This document shows, piece by piece, positions 1-6,259 of a DNA stretch of 19,152 bases. The position numbers were made by a program, and so were the translations under genes. The stretch's first letter is position 1. Every line of letters begins with the position of its first letter. The notes below the pieces were generated by a model, which was not told the origin of the DNA, did not search any database, and saw nothing but the letters and a program-made list of their open reading frames with translations. The DNA is from Syntrophaceae bacterium CG2_30_49_12. GTDB lineage: Bacteria > Desulfobacterota > Syntrophia > Syntrophales > CG2-30-49-12. Location: NCBI GenBank assembly GCA_001873675.1, contig MNZP01000156.1, positions 133 through 19,284 of the forward strand, given 5' to 3'.

Positions 1-75
1 GTTCACGGTTGGCTTGCGCTCTTCATATTTCATCAGTCTAACCTTGAACCGTGAACCCCGGAACTTTGTAGTTAC
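1..75 (-). mobile_element. Truncated MITE-like inverted-repeat element (copy E1)
   Basis: The last 57 bases before the terminus (12-68) are identical, base for base, to 6110-6166 in copy E3. The element ends at 75 with a shortened terminal repeat (GTAGTTAC, 68-75) that lacks the 'AACCTGAA' part of the full 15-bp terminus. It abuts the stop codon of the dehydrogenase gene directly (stop complement at 76-78). The other end lies outside the window. Read on the minus strand it has the same orientation as E3, including a short reading start (ATG AAA TAT GAA GAG) that breaks off after a few codons. It is interpreted as an internally deleted derivative of a larger element; the mobilising enzyme is not in view. 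Confidence 0.7.
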
Positions 76-933
76 TTATTTTTTGCTGTAATCGTAAACC
101 CCTTTTCCGGTCTTTCTGCCATAGCATCCTGCCCTGACTAATTTTCTCAGAAGGGGGGCGGGTCTGTACTTATCCCCCAATTCCCTGTAAAGCCCCTCCA
201 TGACGTGAAGGAGCGTATCATTCCCGACCATATCGGCCAGGGCCAGCGGACCGATAGGGTGATTGCAGCCCAGAACCATCCCCTTGTCAATATCTTCGGC
301 GCTGGCGATACCCTCGTCCAGGGCATAGAAGGCCTCATTGATCATCGAGCAGAGGAGTCTGTTTACCGCAAAGGCAGGGGCTTCCTTTACTACGATAACT
401 TCCTTGCCGATCTTTTTCCCCCACTCTTTTGCTATCTCGAGGGTCTCATCGGATGTCTGGTAACCCCTGATGATCTCCAGGAGACGCATGACCGGTACGG
501 GGTTAAAAAAATGTGTCCCGATAAAGCGATCAGGTCTCTTTGTAGCTGCAGCCATCTCTGTGATGCTCAAACCTGAAGTATTGCTAAAAAACAGGCAATG
601 GGCAGGCACAATCCCTTCCAGTTCGGTAAACACCTTCCTTTTGACCTCCATGATCTCAATAACCACCTCCACCACGACATCGGCATCTCCGGCAGCATCC
701 TTCAGATCAAGGGTCGGCTTTATCCTGGACAGAATGCTATCCATCTCCCCCTGGGTCTTCTTTCCCTTTTCCACATCCCGGCCCAGGTTTTTCCTGATCA
801 TGTTCATCCCGTTGTCAACGAATCTCTGTTCGATATCCCGCAGGCTAACCTGGTAACCTGCCTGAGCACAGACCTGTGCGATACCATTACCCATCAGTCC
901 GGCGCCCAAAACACAAATATTCCTGATTTCCAT
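76..933 (-). CDS. hbd: 3-hydroxybutyryl-CoA dehydrogenase (3-hydroxyacyl-CoA dehydrogenase family)
   Basis: This enzyme interconverts (S)-3-hydroxybutyryl-CoA and acetoacetyl-CoA with NAD(P)(H) in the cytoplasm, in beta-oxidation, butyrate metabolism or the lower part of aromatic-acid degradation. The protein is about 285 aa, the usual length for the single-domain bacterial enzyme. A Rossmann nucleotide site is visible (GAGLMG, residues 11-16 counting from an upstream GTG). On the same numbering the family's catalytic residues fall at S121, H142 (THFFNPVP), E154 and N192, with the spacing known for clostridial Hbd. The C-terminal domain has the typical NHPIGPLALAD segment. I take the ATG at 933 as start; an in-frame GTG lies one codon upstream at 936, and a G-rich Shine-Dalgarno (complement of 943-948) could serve either. 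The gene stands alone, opposite to the ubi genes, so its pathway cannot be fixed from context. Confidence 0.93.
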   Translation of the reverse strand: MEIRNICVLGAGLMGNGIAQVCAQAGYQVSLRDIEQRFVDNGMNMIRKNLGRDVEKGKKTQGEMDSILSRIKPTLDLKDAAGDADVVVEVVIEIMEVKRKVFTELEGIVPAHCLFFSNTSGLSITEMAAATKRPDRFIGTHFFNPVPVMRLLEIIRGYQTSDETLEIAKEWGKKIGKEVIVVKEAPAFAVNRLLCSMINEAFYALDEGIASAEDIDKGMVLGCNHPIGPLALADMVGNDTLLHVMEGLYRELGDKYRPAPLLRKLVRAGCYGRKTGKGVYDYSKK

Positions 934-1203
934 CACCTGTTTCCCCCCTGTTTTTTTATTTTCTCTTTGCTGGACCTCTAACTTCGGTAGGTGAATAACC
1001 TAACAGATTTGCTAAATTGAAGTCAAGGGAAAACAGGAACAGGGCAGGGTGTTTTTATTCTCACCCATTTAGAAAATAAGATTACCCAGGAAAGTTTGTC
1101 TTGATCCATTCTTACCATGACTGTGACCCCCTTCTTGTTATTTCTTAATTTTTGTGTTAGAAATCCGGCAGGCAGAGAAATGGGACTCACAACAGAGGAG
1201 AAG

Positions 1204-2109
1204 ATGATAAGAAAAGCCCTGTTTGCAGAAGAGATTTTCAGATGGTATTCCAGGGTTGTCACCTATGGGCGGATGATCAAATTTTCCCATACCATCTTCG
1301 CCCTGCCCTTCGCCCTCGCTGCCCTCCTTCTGGCGCACAGAGAGCATCCTATTACCTCCCGTCTCGTCTTTTGGGTTATTGTGGCGATGGTAGGAGCCAG
1401 ATCCGCCGCCATGGGGTTTAACCGCCTCGCTGATGCGAAGGACGATGCGGAAAATCCGCGGACCGCGGAGAGGGAGATTCCCGCCGGCCGTATTTCTCTC
1501 CGGGAAACGGCGATCTTCATCACAGGTTCAAGTATCCTTTTTATCCTTGCGGCAGCGGCCATCTCTAAAATCTGCTTCTGGTTTTCCTTTCCCGTTCTGC
1601 TTGCCCTCTTCGGTTATTCCTATACGAAGAGATTTACCTGGTTATCGCACATTGTCCTGGGACTGGTCCAGGGGTTAGTGCCGATAGCGGTCTGGATCGC
1701 CATCACGGGGACGTTTTCTGCCAAGATATTGGCCCTGTCCCTGACCCTTTGCACCTACATCGCCGGGTTCGATATTCTCTATGCCTGCCAGGACATGGAG
1801 TTTGACCGCCGGCAGAGACTCTACTCCATGCCGGCAAGGTTCGGCCTGGCGAAGGCCATGCTTTTTTCCTCGCTCCTCCATTTGTTCACCTTCCTGTCCA
1901 TTTTATCCCTCTACCGGATCTTTGCCCTCAGCCCCTATTATCTCGCCTTTGTCTCTATCATCGGCATTCTTCTGATCGTAGAGCACAGGCTTGTCAAACC
2001 GGATGATCTCTCAAGGGTCAACATCGCCTTTTATCATGTAAACAGCGTCATCTCTCTCCTCTTATTTGCCGCTTTGCTGACAGAGGAGATAGTGGGGAGG
2101 ATGTCTTGA
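1204..2109 (+). CDS. ubiA: UbiA-family prenyltransferase (menaquinone type, MqnP-like)
   Basis: This is an integral membrane aromatic prenyltransferase that attaches a polyprenyl chain to an aromatic acid precursor of a quinone. Two Asp-rich prenyl-diphosphate/Mg2+ motifs are visible: the first as NRLADAKDDAENPRT shortly after the first membrane segment, the second as YACQDMEFDRRQ in the middle. The rest is a series of hydrophobic helices. The open frame extends to an ATG at 1117, but that start has no ribosome site and would add non-family residues. The ATG at 1204 follows an AGAGGAG stretch and gives about 301 aa, the normal size; 1180 is another possibility. The gene overlaps ubiX by a few bases and is followed by ubiD. 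This trio resembles the late-step set assigned to the futalosine (Mqn) route (mqnP, with ubiX- and ubiD-like partners). The substrate is inferred from that context. Confidence 0.88.
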   Translation: MIRKALFAEEIFRWYSRVVTYGRMIKFSHTIFALPFALAALLLAHREHPITSRLVFWVIVAMVGARSAAMGFNRLADAKDDAENPRTAEREIPAGRISLRETAIFITGSSILFILAAAAISKICFWFSFPVLLALFGYSYTKRFTWLSHIVLGLVQGLVPIAVWIAITGTFSAKILALSLTLCTYIAGFDILYACQDMEFDRRQRLYSMPARFGLAKAMLFSSLLHLFTFLSILSLYRIFALSPYYLAFVSIIGILLIVEHRLVKPDDLSRVNIAFYHVNSVISLLLFAALLTEEIVGRMS

Positions 2110-2711
2110 AAAAACGGATTATTGTGGGGATAACCGGCGCTTCCGGTACCGTTTATGCGGTGAGGCTTCTAGAGATCATGCTGACGATGCCTCTGGAGAT
2201 TCATCTCATCGTATCCGCCATGGGTTGGGATATCATGCGTTATGAGCAGGGCTGGCATGATGAAACAATGGATGACTTCATCGCCCGGGAACTGAGACCC
2301 AAAACAGCGGCAGGCGATTTAATCCTGCACCCTATAGGTGACCTGTTTGCCCCACCAGCCAGTGGTTCCTTTCAGGCCTCCGGGATGGTGGTCGTTCCCT
2401 GCTCCATGAGAACCCTTTCCACTATTGCGAGAGGCCATGCCGGCAATCTGATCGAAAGGGCCGCCGACGTTACCCTGAAGGAGCGACGTCCCCTTGTCCT
2501 GGTCCCCCGGGAGACACCGCTAAGCCTGATCCATCTGCGAAATATGACTGCGGCAACGGAGGCCGGCGCCGTTATCATGCCGGCGAGTCCTCCCTTTTAT
2601 CACAAACCGGAGGGGATCGCCGATCTGGTAAACTTTATGGTAGGGAGGATCCTCGATCTCCTCCATCTGGAACACCACCTGATCCCGAGATGGGGGGAAA
2701 GACATGCCTGA
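2106..2711 (+). CDS. ubiX: Flavin prenyltransferase UbiX
   Basis: UbiX joins dimethylallyl phosphate to FMN to make prenylated FMN, the cofactor required by UbiD decarboxylases. At 201 aa it is of usual family length. The N-terminal FMN-binding loop GITGASG is at residues 8-14. The conserved PCSMRTLSTIARG segment and the later PRETPLSLIHLRNM and MPASPPFYHKP motifs are all present. The start is a TTG at 2106, four bases inside the end of ubiA. It is supported by a strong GGGGAGG five bases upstream (2094-2100) and by the directly following KKRIIVGITGASG, where family members normally begin. It overlaps the next gene (ubiD) by 8 bases, so the three proteins are probably translationally coupled and made in proportion. 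Confidence 0.95.
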   Translation: MKKRIIVGITGASGTVYAVRLLEIMLTMPLEIHLIVSAMGWDIMRYEQGWHDETMDDFIARELRPKTAAGDLILHPIGDLFAPPASGSFQASGMVVVPCSMRTLSTIARGHAGNLIERAADVTLKERRPLVLVPRETPLSLIHLRNMTAATEAGAVIMPASPPFYHKPEGIADLVNFMVGRILDLLHLEHHLIPRWGERHA

Positions 2712-4587
2712 GAAGAAGAACTACAGGAATCTGACTGACTTCATCCGGGTCCTCGAAGCGGAGGGAGAACTGGTGAGGATCAAGGCGCCCGTCTCTTCTT
2801 TCCTTGAGATCACTGAGATAACGGACAGGGTCGGGAAGAGCCCGTCCGGCGGCAAGGCGTTGCTCTTTGAGCAAGTGGACGGTTCTTCCTTTCCCGTGAT
2901 TACCAATGCCTTCGGCAGTGAAAAAAGGATTGCCCTCGCCTTGGGGGTGAGGAATCTGGATAATCTGGGGAGGAGGGTAAAGGAGATACTGGAACAGTCC
3001 CCGCCGAAGACCCTGATGGAGAAACTTCAGTTCCTAACCAGGGTCCTGAGCTGGGGACGGTACCTTCCCAAGGTCGTCAGGATGGCCCATCCCCCCTGTC
3101 AGGAGGTCGTTCGAAAGGGTGATCAGGTTGACCTGAGGAGATTGCCTGTACTCCACTGCTGGCCCGGTGACGGCGGTCCTTTTATCACCCTCCCCGTTGT
3201 ATTCACTAAAAGTCTCACTACCGGAAAGAGAAATGCCGGTATGTACCGTCTTCAGGTCTTTGATAAGAATACAACGGGGATGCACTGGCATATCCACAAA
3301 GACGGTTCGCATTATTTTAATGAATACCGCAAAGCAGGTAAAAGGATGGAAGTGGCGGTAGCCATCGGTACAGACCCTGCCGTTACCTATGCGGCAACCG
3401 CCCCCCTGCCACGGGGTATTGACGAGATGATCCTGGCCGGATTCATCCGGAGCAAACCGGTAGAGATGGTAAAGGGGATCACCGTGGATATGGAGGTTCC
3501 CGCAGAGGCGGAGATTGTCCTCGAAGGTTACATCCTCCCGGAAGAGAGGAGACTGGAAGGACCATTCGGTGATCACACGGGGTACTACTCCCTGCCGGAT
3601 GATTATCCCGTCTTTCATGTAACCGCCATAACCCACCGGAAAAATGCCGTTTACAGCGCCACTGTCGTTGGCCGGCCCCCAATGGAAGACTGCTATCTGG
3701 CAAAGGCAACGGAGAGGATATTTCTCCCCCTTCTGCAGACCACCATGCCGGAAATCGTGGATTATGTCATGCCCTGGGAAGGTGTTTTTCACAATATTAC
3801 CATTGTTGCCCTTGATAAGGAATATCCCGGTCATCCGAGGAAGTTGATCCACGGTCTTTGGGGAGCCGGTCAGATGAGTTTCTGTAAGATGATCGTCGTT
3901 GTGGATGGCGCTGCCGACCTTCACGATCTCAAGGGGCTTTTTGCAAAGATCCTCGATACAGTTGACTTAAAGAGCGATCTTGTCATCACCGAGGGAATAT
4001 TAGATGTTCTCGATCATGCAGCGCCTAATCCCCTCTTTGGAGGAAAGATAGGAATTGACGCCACGGAGAGGATCAGGGGAGAGGTTCCGAGGGATACCGG
4101 AAGTCCGCATCGTAATAACGGAAGATTAGCTTCGGCAGAAGAGGTTATAAACGAACTCAGGGCGCTGGATAGGGGCTTCCTCTCCTGCCGGCAACCGTTC
4201 ACCTCTGTAGCGCATCCCCTCGTCCTTCTCCAGGTGGATAAAGGTACTGGAAAAAGGGGACGCTTTTTTACAGATTTGCTTTTCCTCGCAAAAACAATAC
4301 CCCCGCAGAGTATTACTGTCCTCTACGATGCGGATATTGATATTTCTGATAGTTCTCTCCTATTATGGAGAGGATTTAATAATGTGGATCCCCGGAGGGA
4401 TATTGCCATCAGGGGTAACCAGGCGGTTATTGACGCCACGCGCAAAGGACCGGAGGATGGTCATCCACGGCCCTGGCCGGAGGATATTGTGATGACCGAG
4501 GAGATCAGGGAAAGGGTTACGGCAAGGAGAGAGGAACTGGGCTTGATAGGAACTTACTTTTTTGCTGAGGAAAGTATAGATAAATAA
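2704..4587 (+). CDS. ubiD: UbiD-family decarboxylase (menaquinone biosynthesis type, MqnL-like)
   Basis: This is a prenylated-FMN-dependent decarboxylase expected to remove the ring carboxylate from a prenylated quinone precursor. At 627 aa it is longer than the roughly 490-residue E. coli UbiD and closer to the menaquinone-type enzymes. The active-site signature EGPFGDHTGYYS is clear; it carries the Glu and acidic pair of the family's Arg-Glu-Glu/Asp set. Also visible are MHWHIHKDGSHY for cofactor and metal contacts and LIHGLWGAGQMSFCK in the C-terminal half. The ATG at 2704 sits 8 bases inside ubiX and has a GGGGGGAAAG ribosome site upstream. Since ubiX makes its cofactor and ubiA its likely substrate, the three genes form one biochemical unit. 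Other aromatic acids handled by UbiD relatives cannot be excluded, but the ubiA linkage argues for quinone synthesis. Confidence 0.92.
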   Translation: MPEKKNYRNLTDFIRVLEAEGELVRIKAPVSSFLEITEITDRVGKSPSGGKALLFEQVDGSSFPVITNAFGSEKRIALALGVRNLDNLGRRVKEILEQSPPKTLMEKLQFLTRVLSWGRYLPKVVRMAHPPCQEVVRKGDQVDLRRLPVLHCWPGDGGPFITLPVVFTKSLTTGKRNAGMYRLQVFDKNTTGMHWHIHKDGSHYFNEYRKAGKRMEVAVAIGTDPAVTYAATAPLPRGIDEMILAGFIRSKPVEMVKGITVDMEVPAEAEIVLEGYILPEERRLEGPFGDHTGYYSLPDDYPVFHVTAITHRKNAVYSATVVGRPPMEDCYLAKATERIFLPLLQTTMPEIVDYVMPWEGVFHNITIVALDKEYPGHPRKLIHGLWGAGQMSFCKMIVVVDGAADLHDLKGLFAKILDTVDLKSDLVITEGILDVLDHAAPNPLFGGKIGIDATERIRGEVPRDTGSPHRNNGRLASAEEVINELRALDRGFLSCRQPFTSVAHPLVLLQVDKGTGKRGRFFTDLLFLAKTIPPQSITVLYDADIDISDSSLLLWRGFNNVDPRRDIAIRGNQAVIDATRKGPEDGHPRPWPEDIVMTEEIRERVTARREELGLIGTYFFAEESIDK

Positions 4588-4621
4588 AGGGGAGTCGTGA
4601 GTCAAGAGCAAAAGGTCGCAA

Positions 4622-4671
4622 GTTAAGTGCCTAAAGTGAGCTAAAGTTTAAAGTGCCTAAAGTTATTTAAA
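4622..4671 (+). repeat. Imperfect 9-mer direct repeats (AGTGCCTAA type)
   Basis: The ubiD-cmk spacer contains AAGTGCCTAAAGT twice (4625-4637 and 4651-4663), with variant units between and after (AGTGAGCTAA, AGTTTAA, AGTTATTTAA). Together they read as an imperfect tandem series of roughly 9-10 bases per unit. Nothing protein-coding is apparent in it. It ends just before the putative promoter of cmk. Confidence 0.6.
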
Positions 4672-4682
4672 ATGGAAATTCC

Positions 4683-4688
4683 TATACT
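4683..4688 (+). promoter_or_regulatory. Possible -10 element of cmk (near-leaderless start)
   Basis: TATACT matches the -10 consensus at five of six positions and lies 8 bases before the cmk ATG, where transcription would begin at about 4695-4697. There is no convincing -35 box at 16-18 bases upstream and no ribosome site before the ATG. The call therefore rests on the -10 alone. Confidence 0.25.
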
Positions 4689-4696
4689 ATCAAGTT

Positions 4697-5365
4697 ATGG
4701 GGGAAAAACTGGTAATTACCATTGATGGTCCGTCCGGAGCGGGGAAAAGCACGGTCAGTAGGGCTCTTGCAGGACGTCTATCCTATATCTATCTGGACAC
4801 CGGCGCTCTTTATCGGGCTGTAGCCTATGCAGTGGTCAAGGAAAGAATTTCCCCGGGTGATAAGGGCTGCCTTTTGAACCTGTTAAGGAGAACAAAGATT
4901 TTTCTTAGAAACACAGATGGTCGCGTGAAGATTTTTGTTAATGACGAGGATGTGACGGAGAAGATCAAAACCGAAGAAATAGGGCTTCTCGCTTCAAAAG
5001 TTTCTGCCATCCCTTTTGTCAGAGAGACATTGCTTTCAATTCAACGGGAAGTGGCTAAAGGGGGCAGTATTGTTGCTGAGGGGAGGGACATGGGAACGGT
5101 GGTCTTCCCTGATGCCGATTACAAGTTTTTTTTAGATGCCAGTGTTGAGGAGAGGGTGAGGAGACGATACAATGAATTGGAGGCAAAGGGGACCCGCCGT
5201 GAATACCATGAGGTTGAGAGGGATTTACTTATCAGGGACAGGCAGGATCGCGAAAGAAAAACAGCCCCCCTTCGAGTCCCCCAAGATGCCTTTATCATTG
5301 ATTCCACGGACATGACAGTTTCTGAAGTTGTCGAGAAAATGGTAACGATAGTACATACGACGTAA
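4697..5365 (+). CDS. cmk: Cytidylate kinase
   Basis: Cmk phosphorylates CMP and dCMP with ATP for nucleotide recycling and DNA precursor supply. The 222-aa protein carries the P-loop GPSGAGKS at residues 11-18, the NMP-site segment YLDTGALYRAVAY and the EGRDMGTVVFPDAD motif. It also has the lid region with RDRQDRERKTAPL near the C-terminus, all typical of bacterial Cmk. The length is normal, so the gene seems whole even though its TAA stop lies inside the terminal repeat of the adjacent mini-element. No Shine-Dalgarno is seen before the ATG. In related bacteria cmk commonly sits just upstream of rpsA, but here 5.4 kb separates them. Confidence 0.96.
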   Translation: MGEKLVITIDGPSGAGKSTVSRALAGRLSYIYLDTGALYRAVAYAVVKERISPGDKGCLLNLLRRTKIFLRNTDGRVKIFVNDEDVTEKIKTEEIGLLASKVSAIPFVRETLLSIQREVAKGGSIVAEGRDMGTVVFPDADYKFFLDASVEERVRRRYNELEAKGTRREYHEVERDLLIRDRQDRERKTAPLRVPQDAFIIDSTDMTVSEVVEKMVTIVHTT

Positions 5366-5413
5366 CTACTCAGGTTCAAAGTTCCAGGGTTCACGGTTCA
5401 AGGTTAAAGAGCG

Positions 5414-5500
5414 ATAAAGATTGAACGGTTTGAAGATATTGAGGCTTGGCAACTGGCACGTGAATTGCCCCGTATTGAATACGGGGGTACCGTCTTCTGA
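5414..5500 (+). pseudogene. Broken N-terminus of a four-helix-bundle (S23 / 23S-rRNA intervening-sequence type) protein
   Basis: Read in frame from 5414 the DNA encodes I-KIERFEDIEAWQLARELP, then a short unrelated tail and TGA. 'KIERFEDIEAWQ.ARELT' is the characteristic start of the small four-helix-bundle protein family found in 23S rRNA intervening sequences and as free-standing genes. The first codon is ATA where family members have ATG; the aligned spot in copy E3 reads ATG. Homology stops after about 18 residues, where hairpins begin. The frame is too short to give a bundle and has no start codon, so it is a remnant. The fragment identification rests on my recognition of the family motif. 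Confidence 0.65.
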
Positions 5501-5541
5501 GTAACTTCAAAAGTTACTTGATAAAGCGCCCCTGCGGGGCG
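5468..5541 (+). repeat. Three consecutive perfect hairpins with 3-nt loops
   Basis: Hairpin 1 is CCCCGTAT-TGA-ATACGGGG (5468-5486). Hairpin 2 is AGTAACTT-CAA-AAGTTACT (5500-5518). Hairpin 3 is CGCCCC-TGC-GGGGCG (5527-5541), extendable by a G-T pair. All stems are perfect and all loops are three bases. They replace what should be the middle of the four-helix-bundle gene inside element E2. None is followed by a T-run, so they are not ordinary terminators. Confidence 0.7.
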
Positions 5542-5629
5542 TGAGTCGCTAACAAAGAAGCCAAGACTTGCAATCAACCGTGAACCTGACAACCTGAGTA
5601 GTTACTATGTTTTAGTACCTGATAATACC

Positions 5630-5857
5630 TTATGAAGAGATATATTTATATACCTCAATCGCGCTTTCGGGACACATCCTGCCACATATAGTGCACGCTG
5701 TGCAGTTTTCCTCATTTATAAAGTTTGGTAACTGATATCCTTCAGTATTGAGCTTATTTCCTATAATAAGACAGTCTTTAGGGCAAAACTCTACACAAAA
5801 ACCACAACCTTTACAGAACTGTTCGTTGATCAATATTTCCCCTCTATTTCCCCCCAT
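5630..5857 (-). CDS. 2[4Fe-4S] ferredoxin, delta-subunit type of 2-oxoacid:ferredoxin oxidoreductase
   Basis: This is a 75-aa electron-transfer protein with two complete cluster-binding motifs: C15-x2-C18-x2-C21-x3-C25-P and C52-x2-C55-x2-C58-x3-C62-P. C29 is an additional cysteine. The arrangement and length resemble the small KorD/VorD subunit that takes electrons from the KorABC core, and the three core subunits are encoded a few hundred bases away. Unusually, this gene points away from them and lies between the two inverted-repeat elements E2 and E3, instead of heading the kor operon. The ATG is preceded by AAGGAG six to eight bases upstream (complement near 5864-5871). It may serve AOR as well as KorABC, since both reduce ferredoxin; this is inference from position. 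Confidence 0.88.
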   Translation of the reverse strand: MGGNRGEILINEQFCKGCGFCVEFCPKDCLIIGNKLNTEGYQLPNFINEENCTACTICGRMCPESAIEVYKYISS

Positions 5858-5952
5858 AATTTTCGCTCCTTGGTTAACCTTAATTTATGCACATTGATGA
5901 TCATTCTTAAATTTACATAAATTTATAAATATAAAGATACTGTGGAATAAAT

Positions 5953-5984
5953 CAAGTATTTTTATCTTTGGCTAAAAATACTTG
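5953..5984. promoter_or_regulatory. 11-bp perfect inverted repeat between divergent ferredoxin and aor genes
   Basis: CAAGTATTTTT (5953-5963) and AAAAATACTTG (5974-5984) are separated by 10 bases. The outer TTG of each arm begins a -35-like hexamer. On the plus strand TTGACA (5982-5987) is followed 17 bases later by a weak TTAAGT. On the minus strand TTGATT (complement of 5950-5955) is followed by TATATT 16 bases later. The A/T-rich arms would lie just upstream of both -35 boxes, as UP elements or a shared operator would. Confidence 0.4.
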
Positions 5985-6036
5985 ACATGATCAGCTTAAA
6001 AAGATTAAGTAACCAGCGCTGCTCTGGATTAGCTCC

Positions 6037-6065
6037 TTGACAGGCGAAACGCCTATCTTGAATAG
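6037..6065 (+). promoter_or_regulatory. Possible second aor promoter with small hairpin in the spacer
   Basis: TTGACA (6037-6042) lies 17 bases before GAATAG (6060-6065). Between them is AGGCG-AAA-CGCCT (6042-6054), a perfect small inverted repeat. The -10 match is weak and includes most of the 8 bases that were duplicated by the E3 insertion. Confidence 0.2.
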
Positions 6066-6067
6066 CA

Positions 6068-6181
6068 GTAACTACTCAGGTTGTCAGGTTCACGGTTCAC
6101 GGCTGGTTTGCTTGCGCTCTTCATATTTCATCAGTCTAACCTTGAACCGTGAACCCCGGAACTTTGAACCTGAATAGTTAC
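6068..6181 (-). mobile_element. 114-bp MITE-like element with 8-bp target duplication (copy E3)
   Basis: Terminal inverted repeats GTAACTACTCAGGTT (6068-6082) and AACCTGAATAGTTAC (6167-6181) match at 14 of 15 positions. Subterminal GGTTCACGGTTCACGG and CCTTGAACCGTGAACC form a second inverted pair. The element is flanked by the exact direct repeat GAATAGCA on both sides (6060-6067 and 6182-6189), the mark of transposition with an 8-bp staggered cut. On the minus strand it begins ATG AAA TAT GAA GAG CGC, then passes straight into the distal terminus, as an internal deletion of a gene-bearing parent would. It is too short to encode a transposase. It sits in the leader region of aor. Confidence 0.82.
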
Positions 6182-6259
6182 GAATAGCATAAATCGCTCC
6201 ATTTGGGCCTCAATTAAATTTCAGCCTTGCTCCTTGGGTATCGAATAGGGGAAGATACA

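Larger units (their letters stand above)
5362..5605 (+). mobile_element. 244-bp inverted-repeat element with four-helix-bundle gene remnant (copy E2)
   Basis: The element is bounded by perfect 15-bp terminal inverted repeats, GTAACTACTCAGGTT (5362-5376) and its complement (5591-5605). Subterminal sequences repeat the theme GGTTCACGGTTCAAGG / ACCGTGAACC. Its two ends match those of E3 read on the other strand: about 44 bases on the left with two differences, and 29 identical bases on the right. E2 and E3 are therefore the same family in opposite orientation. The interior holds the broken reading frame at 5414-5500 and three hairpins at 5468-5541. No target duplication is evident (left flank CATACGAC, right flank TATGTTTT), so it may be old or rearranged. 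The left terminus supplies the cmk stop codon. Confidence 0.75.

Noticed and set aside
3034..3924. 296-codon minus-strand frame opposite ubiD
   Set aside because: It is an antisense shadow of a clear UbiD gene, with no domain of its own.
5404..5592. 62-codon minus-strand frame inside element E2
   Set aside because: It is the complement of the four-helix-bundle remnant and the hairpins, with no start signal or known motif.
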